Assembly (NCBI RefSeq): GCF_008868175.1
Contig: NZ_WBKT01000013.1
Coordinates: 1-64,000 of the forward strand
Length of the DNA stretch: 64,000 nucleotides
Reading direction: 5' to 3'
Source of the DNA: Micromonospora sp. AMSO31t
GTDB taxonomy: Bacteria > Actinomycetota > Actinomycetes > Mycobacteriales > Micromonosporaceae
Below the pieces are notes generated by a model. That model was not told the DNA's origin, made no database searches, and worked only from the letters and a program-made list of their open reading frames with translations. Both the position numbers and the translations under genes were made by a program. Shown here piece after piece: positions 41,872 to 50,111 of this stretch (position 1 is its first letter; each line of letters opens with the position of its first letter).

Positions 41872-42090
41872 ATGGGGCGCGGCCGTGCTAAGGCCAAGCA
41901 GACGAAGGTGGCGCGGGAGTTGAAGTACCACTCCCCGAACACCGACCTCACCGCCTTGCAGCGCGAGTTGGCGGGTGCTGGTGGGAAGTCTGAGCAGCAC
42001 TTCGACGACGACTACAAAGAGTATGTCGACGACGATGATGAGGATCACGCGGACGACGACCCGGACACCTGGGCCCGTCCGACCCGCTGA
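41872..42090 (+). CDS. DUF3073 family protein
   Basis: A 72-residue protein: a basic N-terminus (MGRGRAKAKQTKVARELKYH) and a very acidic C-terminus (DDDYKEYVDDDDEDHADDD). This is the DUF3073 family, regularly found next to purM in actinobacteria; function unknown. Here a RiPP locus separates it from purM. Confidence 0.92.
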   Translation: MGRGRAKAKQTKVARELKYHSPNTDLTALQRELAGAGGKSEQHFDDDYKEYVDDDDEDHADDDPDTWARPTR

Positions 42091-42104
42091 CCTCCGGTCG
42101 CATC

Positions 42105-42133
42105 TGAGCACGCGGTGACTCCCCGCGTGCTCA
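42105..42133. terminator. Bidirectional terminator
   Basis: A perfect 11-bp stem (TGAGCACGCGG / CCGCGTGCTCA) with a 7-nt loop lies between the convergent DUF3073 gene and the RiPP precursor gene. Confidence 0.8.
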
Positions 42134-42163
42134 CGCATGTGCCCTACCAACGCGGCGCACCGA

Positions 42164-42219
42164 CGATCAGGGGCCACGCCCTTCCGGAGCCCTCCGGCCG
42201 ACCGGCGGGCCCCTGATCG
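42164..42219 (-). terminator. Second large hairpin after the RiPP precursor
   Basis: 12-nt arms CGATCAGGGGCC / GGCCCCTGATCG enclose a 32-nt loop that has its own small CCGGAG/CTCCGG stem. It lies 13 bp beyond the stop of the precursor gene. Confidence 0.65.
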
Positions 42220-42232
42220 CGGACGCGTGCCC

Positions 42233-42469
42233 TCAGCGGGGCCGGTTGTTCCAGTTGTAGAACGTCGGGATGTTCTCGAAGTGGTTCCAGGCGCACACCG
42301 CGCTGGCGCCGTCGCCGCCCGACACCTCCGCCCGCAGCAGGCGCGCGGCCTCCGCCTCGTGGAGAAGTGCGGTCAGTCCGCCGGCGGCCTCCCGCACCCG
42401 GTCCGCGACCGGATCGGGCTCGGCTCCTCCGACGCGCTCAGGCTGCCGGTGACTCGTGGTCTCGGGCAT
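42233..42469 (-). CDS. amcA: Cyclophane RiPP precursor peptide (AmcA-like)
   Basis: A 78-residue peptide with a charged helical leader (DPVADRVREAAGGLTALLHE, EAARLLRAEVSGGDGASAV) and a core rich in aromatic and Asn residues: CAWNHFENIPTFYNWNNRPR. The core holds several aromatic-x-Asn triplets (F-E-N, F-Y-N, W-N-N), the pattern that radical SAM enzymes turn into three-residue cyclophanes. Its ATG at 42469 lies inside the 3' end of the maturase gene (32-bp overlap), so the two are coupled. The name follows the AmcA/AmcB naming I recall for multi-cyclophane RiPPs of actinobacteria; the product is not known. No dedicated protease or exporter is adjacent. Confidence 0.75.
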   Translation of the reverse strand: MPETTSHRQPERVGGAEPDPVADRVREAAGGLTALLHEAEAARLLRAEVSGGDGASAVCAWNHFENIPTFYNWNNRPR

Positions 42470-43565
42470 GCTCCAACACTCCCTCCAGTAGGCGGATCTT
42501 GCTGTTGCGGCAGTGCTCGGTCTCCGTACCGTCAAAACGCCCCAGCTCGAAGTAGCGGTTCGCCGCGTGGCCCCCGCCGCAGAAGCCGAAGTAGGGGCAG
42601 GACGACCGGCACGCCTCCACGCCGGTGAGGAACTCGCCCACCCAGGGCGTCCGCCCGGCCCCGGCCAGGATCTCGGCCAGCGGGGTGCTCAGCACGTTGC
42701 CGCTGCTGAAGTCGCCGTAGTGCGGGTCGGTGAAGCCGGCCAGCTCCGGGGAGAGCACCACCACCGAGCCGTCCTGGGCGACCGTGGGGATCGGGTCGAG
42801 CCGGCGGGGCAGCAGGTCGTCCGCCGTGCCGGCCAGGACGGCGCCCGCGTAGCGCAGCGACCACTCGACCTCGCGCAGGTGGATCCGGGGATCCCGTCGC
42901 CAGGCGCCCACCAGCTCCGCCCAGAACCCCGTCACCGCGGCCGCGTCCCGGGCGTTCGTGCGGGTGTTGACGCCCTCGGTCTCCTCGATGTTGATCCCCA
43001 GCACGTCACAGCCGAGGTCGAGGAAATATTCGTAGAGCTCGGTGGCCAGCCCCGGCTCCGGCCGGGAGACCACGGCGAGCGCCGAGAACGGCAGCCCGTG
43101 CCGGCGCAGCGCCGCCACCCCGGCCAGGATCCGGTCGTACGCCGGCCGGCCGCCCCGGGTGACCCGCTCCCCGTTGCGGTCCCGGGGGCCGTCCACGCTC
43201 ACGCTGACCCGGATCCCGTGCTCGACGAAGAACGCGCACCAGGCGTCGTCGATCAGCGTGGCGTTGGTCTGGACGTGGTGCTCCACCTCCGGCCCGAACG
43301 GCGCCAGCAGGGCCGCCAGGTGCTCCCGGCCGGCTGCGAGCGGCTCCCCGCCGTGCCAGACCACCGAGAAGCGCCCCGCGGCCGCCCAGGGGTTCACCGA
43401 GGCCGCCACCGCCTCGGCGACCGGCACGGACATCCGCCGGTCCACCGCCCGCAGCGGCAGATAGCAGTAGACGCAGTCGAGATTGCAGAGCGTGGTCGGC
43501 TGCATCACCACGTACGAGGGGACGGCGGCGATGCCCCGCATTCCGGTGTGCGTACGCGCAGCCAT
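42438..43565 (-). CDS. amcB: Radical SAM/SPASM peptide maturase (AmcB-like)
   Basis: A 375-residue enzyme. The radical SAM triad is in TTLCNLDCVYCYLPL (CxxxCxxC, about residues 27-34), with the GGEPL motif in WHGGEPLAAG. The C-terminal SPASM region has the cysteines CRSSCPYFGFCGGGHAANRY (about residues 330-350) and EHCRNS near the end, ligating auxiliary Fe-S clusters. Such enzymes crosslink aromatic side chains in the adjacent precursor. ATG at 43565 follows GGGGAGGGG; GTG 43568 is one codon earlier. A perfect 8-bp dyad upstream (43581-43602) may be its operator. Confidence 0.85.
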   Translation of the reverse strand: MAARTHTGMRGIAAVPSYVVMQPTTLCNLDCVYCYLPLRAVDRRMSVPVAEAVAASVNPWAAAGRFSVVWHGGEPLAAGREHLAALLAPFGPEVEHHVQTNATLIDDAWCAFFVEHGIRVSVSVDGPRDRNGERVTRGGRPAYDRILAGVAALRRHGLPFSALAVVSRPEPGLATELYEYFLDLGCDVLGINIEETEGVNTRTNARDAAAVTGFWAELVGAWRRDPRIHLREVEWSLRYAGAVLAGTADDLLPRRLDPIPTVAQDGSVVVLSPELAGFTDPHYGDFSSGNVLSTPLAEILAGAGRTPWVGEFLTGVEACRSSCPYFGFCGGGHAANRYFELGRFDGTETEHCRNSKIRLLEGVLEHARDHESPAA

Positions 43566-43580
43566 CACCCCTCCCCCGTT

Positions 43581-43602
43581 AGCCTGAACTGCCCTTCAGG
43601 CT
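43581..43602 (-). promoter_or_regulatory. Inverted repeat in the amcB promoter region
   Basis: AGCCTGAA / TTCAGGCT (43581-43588 and 43595-43602) with a 6-nt centre, 16 bp upstream of the amcB start. On the minus strand it overlaps a TAGCCT box that could be a -10 element, so it is a plausible repressor site. Confidence 0.5.
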
Positions 43603-43664
43603 AGGCGGCGGTGGCTACTCGGGTGAACCCCCGATCAGGTGCCCGGATGATCACCGGAGAGTGA

Positions 43665-44819
43665 TCACCCCCGGGTGTGCTGGCCGATCATCTGCACGTT
43701 GCCCGAGCCCTCGATGATCTCGCCGGCCTGCCAGGCGTCGACGCCGCGGCCGGTCAGGGTGGCCAGGGCACGGTCCGCGTCCTCCGCGGAGACGATGGCG
43801 AACATGCCGACGCCCATGTTGAACGTCGCCTCCATCTCCGGGTCCTCGATCCGGCCCTTCGACTGGATGAGGTCGAAGATCGGCTGCGGCTTCCAGGTGG
43901 AGCGGTTGACCACCGCGTCGACGTGCTCGGGCAGGATCCGGACCAGGTTGCCCGGGATGCCGCCGCCGGTGACGTGGGCCAGCGACCGCACCTCGGCCTC
44001 GGCAATCAGCTTGAGGCAGTCCTGCGCGTAGATCTTGGTCGGGGTGAGCAGCTCCTCGCCGAGGGTCCGCTGCCGGCCGAAGTCGTCGATCACCACGTCC
44101 AGCCGCATCCGGCCGGCCCCCAGCAGCACGTGCCGGACCAGCGAGTAGCCGTTGGAGTGCAGGCCGGAGGAGCGCATCGCGATGACAACGTCGCCGACCT
44201 CGACCCGCTCCGAGCTGAGGATGTCGCTCTCCTCCACCACACCGACACCGGTGGCGGAGATGTCGTACTCGTCGGGGCGCAGCACACCCGGGTGCTCGGC
44301 GGTCTCGCCGCCGAGCAGGGCGCAGCCGGCGTAGCGGCAGCCGTCGGCGATGCCCGCGCCGATCTCGGCCACCTTGTCCGGAACGACCTCGCCGGTGGCG
44401 ATGTAGTCGAGCAGGAAGAGCGGCTCGGCGCCGCAGGCCACCAGGTCGTCGACCACCATGGCGACCAGGTCGATGCCGACCGTGTCGTGGATGTCGAGCT
44501 GCTGGGCGATCACCAGCTTGGTGCCCACGCCGTCGGTGGAGGAGGCCAGGATCGGGTTCTTGTACTTCTTCGTGTCCAGCCGGAACAGGCCGGCGAAGCC
44601 GCCCAGGTCGCCCATGACCTCCGGGCGCCGCGTCTGCCGGACCTTCGACTTCAGCAGCTCGACGGCCCGGTCGCCCGCCTCGATCGACACCCCGGCATCG
44701 GCGTACGAGACCGCGCGTTTGCGCTGCGTACGGCCGGTCCCGGCCGACCAGGGCTGGCGGTCGCCGCCGGCGCCCGTCGGGCTGGATCCTGCGCCGCTGC
44801 GCTCGGACACGTGGGTCAC
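43665..44819 (-). CDS. purM: Phosphoribosylformylglycinamidine cyclo-ligase
   Basis: A 384-residue enzyme (AIR synthetase) for the fifth step of purine synthesis. The core runs from SYADAGVSIEAGDRAVELLK to the end: DGVGTKLVIAQ, VDDLVACGAEPLFLLDYIA, GGETAEHPG and HVTGGGIPGNLVR are typical ATP-grasp-like PurM blocks. The first about 37 residues are a Gly/Ser/Arg extension not found in E. coli PurM. GTG at 44819 follows GGGGAG. It is downstream of purF on the same strand (58-bp gap). Confidence 0.95.
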   Translation of the reverse strand: MTHVSERSGAGSSPTGAGGDRQPWSAGTGRTQRKRAVSYADAGVSIEAGDRAVELLKSKVRQTRRPEVMGDLGGFAGLFRLDTKKYKNPILASSTDGVGTKLVIAQQLDIHDTVGIDLVAMVVDDLVACGAEPLFLLDYIATGEVVPDKVAEIGAGIADGCRYAGCALLGGETAEHPGVLRPDEYDISATGVGVVEESDILSSERVEVGDVVIAMRSSGLHSNGYSLVRHVLLGAGRMRLDVVIDDFGRQRTLGEELLTPTKIYAQDCLKLIAEAEVRSLAHVTGGGIPGNLVRILPEHVDAVVNRSTWKPQPIFDLIQSKGRIEDPEMEATFNMGVGMFAIVSAEDADRALATLTGRGVDAWQAGEIIEGSGNVQMIGQHTRG

Positions 44820-44877
44820 GGTTCTCCCCTTTGTGGTTCCCGCGGGCCGGCCGGAGGGCCGCCCCGCGTCGGTGGTG

Positions 44878-46443
44878 CTACGGGCGGTGGGTGGCTGCGC
44901 CGCCCGGAGTGGCGGCCGACGGCGTCAGACGCGCCGAGCTGAAGTTGTCGTTCAGTGGGGCGGTGGGCTCGGACGCCTCGGCGGTGACCCGGCGGCCCAC
45001 CCCTTCGAGCACGTGCTTGCCGATCAGGTTCCCGGCCGGCAGCTCGATCGGGTATTCCCCGTCGAAGCACGCCCGGCAGAGCCGGGTCTTCGGCTGCTCG
45101 GTCGCGGCGATGAGACCGCCAAGCGAGACGTAACCCAGCGTGTCGGCCCCGATCGACCGCCGGATGCCCTCGTTGTCCAGCCCGTTGGCCAGCAGCTCGG
45201 CCCGCGTGGCGAAGTCGATCCCGTAGAAGCAGGGCCAGCTGACCGGTGGCGACGAGATGCGGACGTGGACCTCCAGCGCCCCGGCCTCGCGCAGCATCCG
45301 CACGATCGCCCGCTGGGTGTTGCCCCGGACGATCGAGTCGTCCACCACCACCAGGCGCTTGCCGCGGACGTTCTCCCGCAGCGGGTTGAGCTTGAGCCGG
45401 ATGCCGAGCTGGCGCAGGGTCTGCGACGGCTGGATGAAGGTGCGCCCGACGTACGGGTTCTTCATGAGGCCCTGGCCGTAGGTGATGCCGGACTCCTCGG
45501 CGTAGCCGATCGCGGCCGGGGTGCCCGACTCGGGCACCGGGATGACCAGGTCGGCCTCGACCGGGTGCTCCTTGGCGAGCTGGCGGCCGATCTGCACCCG
45601 GGCGGAGTGCACGTTCCGCCCGGCGATCGTGGCGTCCGGACGGGCGATGTACACGTACTCGAAGAGGCAGCCCTTGGGCTCCGGCGCGGCGAACCGGCTG
45701 GACCGCAACCCGTCCTCGTCGATGGCGATCAGCTCGCCGGGCTCCACCTCGCGGACCACGCTCGCGCCGACGATGTCCAGCGCCGCGGTCTCGCTCGCCA
45801 CCACCCAGCCGCGCTCCAGCCGGCCGAGCACCAGCGGGCGGACCCCGTGCGGGTCGCGCGCCGCGTAGAGGGTCGACTCGTCCATGAAGACGAAGCTGAA
45901 CGCGCCGCGCAGCTGGGGCAGCACCTCCAGGGCGGCCGCCTCGACGGAGAGGTCGGGGCGGCTGGCCAGCAGCATGGTGACCAGCGACGTGTCGTTGGTC
46001 GAGCCGTCGGAGTCCAGGCCGCGCTCGGCCACCTCGCGCTGCAGCTCGGCGGTGTTGACCAGGTTGCCGTTGTGGGCCAGCGCGATCGTGGTGCCGGCGG
46101 TGGTGGCCCGGATGGTCGGCTGGGCGTTCTCCCAGGTCGACCCGCCGGTGGTCGAGTAGCGCGCGTGCCCGATCGCCACGTGCCCGCGCAGGCTCGCCAG
46201 GGTGGGCTCGTCGAAGACCTGGGCGACCAGGCCGAGGTCCTTGTAGACCACCACGCCCGACCCGTCGCTCACCGCGATGCCCGCGGCCTCCTGGCCGCGG
46301 TGCTGGAGGGCGTAGAGCCCGAAGTAGGTCAGGTTCGCGACTTCTTCCCCCGGCGCCCAGACACCGAAGACGCCGCACGCGTCCTGGGGGCCGGGTCGCT
46401 GGGGGTCAAGGTCGTGGCTCAGCCGGCCATCGCCTCGGGGCAC
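44878..46443 (-). CDS. purF: Amidophosphoribosyltransferase
   Basis: A 521-residue committing enzyme of purine synthesis. A short propeptide of about 22 residues precedes the nucleophile Cys in ACGVFGVW; the Ntn glutaminase region includes ALQHRGQEAAGIA and HNGNLVN. The PRPP motif is VVVDDSIVRGNTQR. The Fe-S cysteines seen in the B. subtilis type are suggested by CLFEY and CRACFDGEYP. GTG at 46443 after AGGGAG. It is followed by purM. Confidence 0.95.
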   Translation of the reverse strand: MPRGDGRLSHDLDPQRPGPQDACGVFGVWAPGEEVANLTYFGLYALQHRGQEAAGIAVSDGSGVVVYKDLGLVAQVFDEPTLASLRGHVAIGHARYSTTGGSTWENAQPTIRATTAGTTIALAHNGNLVNTAELQREVAERGLDSDGSTNDTSLVTMLLASRPDLSVEAAALEVLPQLRGAFSFVFMDESTLYAARDPHGVRPLVLGRLERGWVVASETAALDIVGASVVREVEPGELIAIDEDGLRSSRFAAPEPKGCLFEYVYIARPDATIAGRNVHSARVQIGRQLAKEHPVEADLVIPVPESGTPAAIGYAEESGITYGQGLMKNPYVGRTFIQPSQTLRQLGIRLKLNPLRENVRGKRLVVVDDSIVRGNTQRAIVRMLREAGALEVHVRISSPPVSWPCFYGIDFATRAELLANGLDNEGIRRSIGADTLGYVSLGGLIAATEQPKTRLCRACFDGEYPIELPAGNLIGKHVLEGVGRRVTAEASEPTAPLNDNFSSARLTPSAATPGGAATHRP

Positions 46444-46614
46444 CTGCCGCTCCCTCTTGCTGGGGTCTGGACTGGCCTGGCGGAGGTCGGGGGGCAAGCT
46501 CCGCACCGTGGGCCGGGGACCGTCGTCGCCTCACAGTGTACGCGAACAGCAGTCGATACCGACAGTCACGGGCCGCCCGCTGAGCGTGATCGTGAACGAC
46601 CCCTCTAGCCGCAG

Positions 46615-46968
46615 CTAGAGCGGGAGGTGTTCGGAGAGATCCGCGCGGATGCCGGACACCCGTACGCGACCCTCGGTGACGGCCTGGGCCCACTCGAGGC
46701 GGCCGGTGGCCAGCGCCAGCCAGGTCGGCGGGTCCATTTCCACCACGTTCGGGGGTGTTCCGCGGGTGTGTCGCGGCCCCGCCACGCACTGCACCGCGCC
46801 GTAGGGTGGAACCCGCACCTCCACCGATCGGCCGGGGGCGCGCTCCGCGAGGGCGGCCAAAAGGGTACGGACCGCCTCCCGGTACACCGGCCGATCGGGC
46901 GTACGCCCCTCATCCAGCGCCGTCAACGTCGCCGCTACCGCGGCGGAATAAGTGTGCGGAGAGGACAC
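46615..46968 (-). CDS. Sterol carrier-like small protein
   Basis: A 117-residue protein with an SCP2-like region (SVEVRVPPYGAVQCV, DPPTWLALATGRLEWAQAVT) of the 'sterol carrier family' type often found just upstream of purF in actinobacteria. Function unknown. GTG at 46968 is chosen; the longer frame adds a poorly supported N-terminus. Confidence 0.75.
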   Translation of the reverse strand: MSSPHTYSAAVAATLTALDEGRTPDRPVYREAVRTLLAALAERAPGRSVEVRVPPYGAVQCVAGPRHTRGTPPNVVEMDPPTWLALATGRLEWAQAVTEGRVRVSGIRADLSEHLPL

Positions 46969-47126
46969 GACGGGACGATACGACCCCCCGGCAACGCGCT
47001 CGACGCTGGCCCTGGGTAGAGATAGCCCGGCCAGACAAGGCATAGTTGCCGACGGCGTATTCGTACCGTGAGTGATCACCCGGCCGGACCGGCCGGCGGG
47101 GAGATCAGACCCGGAAGGCGGTGGAC

Positions 47127-49193
47127 GTGTCAACACACCGACGTGCCTGGAAGCAGCGGGCCGGTGTGGTCGTGGCGCTGGTCTTCGGCGGGCTGCTCGC
47201 CGTCCCCGCCACATCGGCCTCGGCCGCCAAGATCAGCACCGCCGACAACTCGGTCACCATCGACGCCGGCCGGAGCAGCACCGTCAACGTCGTGGTCCGG
47301 CCGGACGCCGGCGAGTCGTCCGCGGACATCGACGTGACCGGCCTGCCCGATGGCGTCACCTGCGGCGGCTGTGGGCCGATCGACTTCGGGGGCATCCCGG
47401 CGCCCAAGTCGGTGACCCTGACCCTGTCGGCCGCGGCCAACGCGCCCGCGGCCAACGGCGCGCAGGCGAGGATCACGGTCACCGGGGACAACAATCCCCG
47501 CAGCCTCCGCGTCACGGTCCGGGCCGCCGCGCCGCCGACCCCGGATCAGCCGCAGACGGTCAAGTCCATCTCCGGCAAGGTCGTCGTCGCGGACAACGGC
47601 GATCCCGTCGAGAACGCGCTCGTCATGCTCCGGGACAGCCGGGGCAAGCAGCGCCAGACGAACACGGACGGCAGCGGCAACTTCCGCTTCAGCGGTTCCG
47701 CCTCGGACCCGATCGCGCCGGGCCGGATCGACCTGGGCGCCACCAAGGGTGACGCCAACCCCGGCACCAAGTCGATCAACGCGTCGGCCGGCCAGTCGGT
47801 GACCGGTGTGCGGATCAGCGTGCCGATCAAGGTCGAGGCCTCGCCGAGCCCCAGCGCCTCGGCCAGCGAAGAGGCCCTGCCGAGCGAGGAAGCCACCGAC
47901 GAGGCGACCGACGAGCCGGCCAGCGACGCGCCCGCCGCCCAGCAGCCGGCCGCCAACGAGGATTCGGGCGGCTTCAGCTCCTGGCTGCTGATTCTGCTCG
48001 GCGGCCTCTTCGTCGCCGTCGGCGTGGGCACCATCGTGCTGCTCTACATGCGGCGCAAGAACGAGGACGGCGACGGCGACGGTGACGGCCCGAACGGGCC
48101 GGCCGGCCCCGGTGGCCCGGCCGGAGCGGCCGCCGTCCCGGGTGCCCGGGGCGCCTACCACGGCGCAGACGACCAGACCCGGGTGGTGAACGGCATGGGC
48201 GCCGGGCCGGCACCGACCATGGCCGGCGGCGCCTCGCTCAGCGACGCGCCGACCATGATGCACCGCCCGGTCGTGGACGACGTCCCGCCGGACCCGTACG
48301 GCGCGCCTCCCGGCCCCTCGTACGGCGTCGGGGCGGGGCAGCCCGGCTACGGCGGCTACGGCGACGAGGCTCCCGGTCCGGGCGGCTACGGCGCAGCCAA
48401 CGGCTACGGCAACGCACCCTCCTCCGGCGGCGGCTACGGCACGGCCCCGTCCTCCGGCGGCGGCTACGGCAGCCCCGAGTACGGCGCCGGGGCCGCCGGC
48501 TACCCGCCCGCGCAGGGCGGCGGCTACGGCAACGAGCGCTACGACGAGCCCACCGGCCGCTACACGGGTGACGGCACCCAGTACGCGCCGCCGGCCGACC
48601 CGTACCCGACCAGCACCTACCAGCCCGAGCAGGGCCGGGGCTACGACCAGCCCGGCCAGGGCCAGTACGGGCGTGGCGCGGAGCAGGGTGGCTACGGCGC
48701 CGGTGGCGGCTACGGCGCCCCGGCGGGCGGCTACGGCGCCCCGGCGGGCGGCTACGACAACGGCGCGGCGGGGGCCTACGACAACGGCCCGAGCGGCGGC
48801 TACGACAGCGGCCAGACCGGTGGCTACGACAACCGCCAGGGCGGCTACGACGGTCGCCAGCAGAGCGGCTACGACGCCGGCCAGCAGGGCGGCGCGTACG
48901 ACGGCGGCCAGCAGGGCGGCTACGACGGTTACGACCAGCGCGGCGGCTACGGCGGCGGCGAGGGTTACGGCCAGCCGCAGCAGGGTGGCTACGGCCAGCA
49001 GGGCGGCTACGGCCAGGAGCAGCCGCCGCAGCAGCGCGGCGGCGGCTACGACCAGGAGCAGCCGCCGCAGCAGCGCGGCGGTGGCTACGACCAGGGCGGC
49101 GGCTACTACGCCGACCCGGCCGAGGCCGGCCGGGGCCGACCCGACGCCCCGCAGGACCGCAGCGGTCGCCGCCTGGACTGGCTGGACGACTGA
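47127..49193 (+). CDS. Membrane-anchored protein with CnaB-like domain and long Gly/Tyr tail
   Basis: A 688-residue protein. Signal peptide (about 1-32, ending SASAA), a beta-rich exported region with a Cys pair (CGGC), a carboxypeptidase-regulatory/CnaB-like fold at about residues 148-225 (SISGKVVVADNGDPVENALV, TNTDGSGNFRFSG), an acidic Ser/Glu/Pro linker, and one membrane helix (WLLILLGGLFVAVGVGTIVLLYM, about 288-310) with RRKN after it. The remaining 375 or so residues are predicted inside and are almost entirely GYG, GGYD, QQGGYG units, a low-complexity tail. GTG at 47127 chosen for its spacing to GGAAGG. Function unknown. Confidence 0.8.
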   Translation: MSTHRRAWKQRAGVVVALVFGGLLAVPATSASAAKISTADNSVTIDAGRSSTVNVVVRPDAGESSADIDVTGLPDGVTCGGCGPIDFGGIPAPKSVTLTLSAAANAPAANGAQARITVTGDNNPRSLRVTVRAAAPPTPDQPQTVKSISGKVVVADNGDPVENALVMLRDSRGKQRQTNTDGSGNFRFSGSASDPIAPGRIDLGATKGDANPGTKSINASAGQSVTGVRISVPIKVEASPSPSASASEEALPSEEATDEATDEPASDAPAAQQPAANEDSGGFSSWLLILLGGLFVAVGVGTIVLLYMRRKNEDGDGDGDGPNGPAGPGGPAGAAAVPGARGAYHGADDQTRVVNGMGAGPAPTMAGGASLSDAPTMMHRPVVDDVPPDPYGAPPGPSYGVGAGQPGYGGYGDEAPGPGGYGAANGYGNAPSSGGGYGTAPSSGGGYGSPEYGAGAAGYPPAQGGGYGNERYDEPTGRYTGDGTQYAPPADPYPTSTYQPEQGRGYDQPGQGQYGRGAEQGGYGAGGGYGAPAGGYGAPAGGYDNGAAGAYDNGPSGGYDSGQTGGYDNRQGGYDGRQQSGYDAGQQGGAYDGGQQGGYDGYDQRGGYGGGEGYGQPQQGGYGQQGGYGQEQPPQQRGGGYDQEQPPQQRGGGYDQGGGYYADPAEAGRGRPDAPQDRSGRRLDWLDD

Positions 49194-49229
49194 CGGCCGG
49201 GGCGTGAGCGCCCCACCGCGCAGAACGAG

Positions 49230-49260
49230 AGTGGCCGCCCGGCTGAGCCGGGCGGCCACT
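49230..49260. terminator. Bidirectional terminator hairpin
   Basis: A perfect 14-bp stem (AGTGGCCGCCCGGC / GCCGGGCGGCCACT) with a 3-nt loop lies between convergent genes. Confidence 0.88.
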
Positions 49261-49313
49261 TCCACGCTGAACGACACGCCGGCCCGACGCCACGCCGACC
49301 GGACGGAGGCGGC

Positions 49314-50111
49314 TCAGGCCGCGGCGAAGTACCCCTGGCGCAGCACCGGCACCACGCCGGAGACGCCGAGTTCGACGGCGACGGCCACGTCCTCGGCGAA
49401 GCCACCCTCGACGAGTTCCCGGCCGGAGACGCAACCCCGCACCGCGGCCGGCACGTCGGGGGTGCTGGCCAGGGCGGCCAGGGCCATGGCCGCCTCCACG
49501 GAGAGCCCGCCGGGGACCCCGGAGAGGGCATCCAGCACGCTGGCCGCCCCGAGCTGGTCCTCCACGCCGGGGCGCAGCGACCCGTCCGGCCAGCGTTCAC
49601 CGGCGGCCACCACGCCCACGGGGGCGTCGGTCGAGCCGTACCCCTGGGCCCGGAGCCAGCGCCCGACGGCGGGCGCGTTGCGGAGGCACGCCGCCACCAC
49701 CGGCACCCCGGTGGCGCTCGCGGCGGCGCTGATGGCCGAGCCGTTCGGCGACGGCAGCACCAGGTCGGCGACGACCGGCGCGGTCCGCAGCGCCGCCGGG
49801 GAGAGCGACCACGGGTGTTCCGGGGTCGTCTTCCGGCGGCCCACCGCCGCAACGGCGCCGATCCGGCGGGCGTAGTCGGCGGCCTGCTCGCCCCAGGGGA
49901 ACGGGTGCACCCGCATCCCGCGGCTCACCGCCACCTCCACGGCGGTGGTGAACGAGAGCACGTCCACCACCACCAGGGCGGCGCAGACCCGGCCGAGTTC
50001 CGCGGCCCCGCTCAGCCCCCAGTCGAACCGGGCGCCGGCGCCCGGTTGAGCGAAGACGGCCAAGGCCAGGGCCTCAGTGCTGATCCGGCGCGGGACGCTG
50101 CTCAGGGTCAC
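49314..50111 (-). CDS. 2-phosphosulfolactate phosphatase family protein (ComB-like)
   Basis: A 265-residue protein of the ComB family: [34 protein letters not shown] and the [13 protein letters not shown] block are typical. In methanogens ComB makes sulfolactate for coenzyme M; in actinobacteria the substrate is unclear. Its GTG start at 50111 lies within the 3' end of purL, an overlap of 38 bp, so it is co-transcribed with the pur genes. Confidence 0.83.
   Translation of the reverse strand: MTLSSVPRRISTEALALAVFAQPGAGARFDWGLSGAAELGRVCAALVVVDVLSFTTAVEVAVSRGMRVHPFPWGEQAADYARRIGAVAAVGRRKTTPEHPWSLSPAALRTAPVVADLVLPSPNGSAISAAASATGVPVVAACLRNAPAVGRWLRAQGYGSTDAPVGVVAAGERWPDGSLRPGVEDQLGAASVLDALSGVPGGLSVEAAMALAALASTPDVPAAVRGCVSGRELVEGGFAEDVAVAVELGVSGVVPVLRQGYFAAA

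Noticed and set aside
47130..49277. 715-residue minus-strand frame opposite the Gly/Tyr-tail protein
   Set aside because: It is the antisense of regular GGY codons; the plus-strand gene has a signal peptide, membrane helix and ribosome-binding site.
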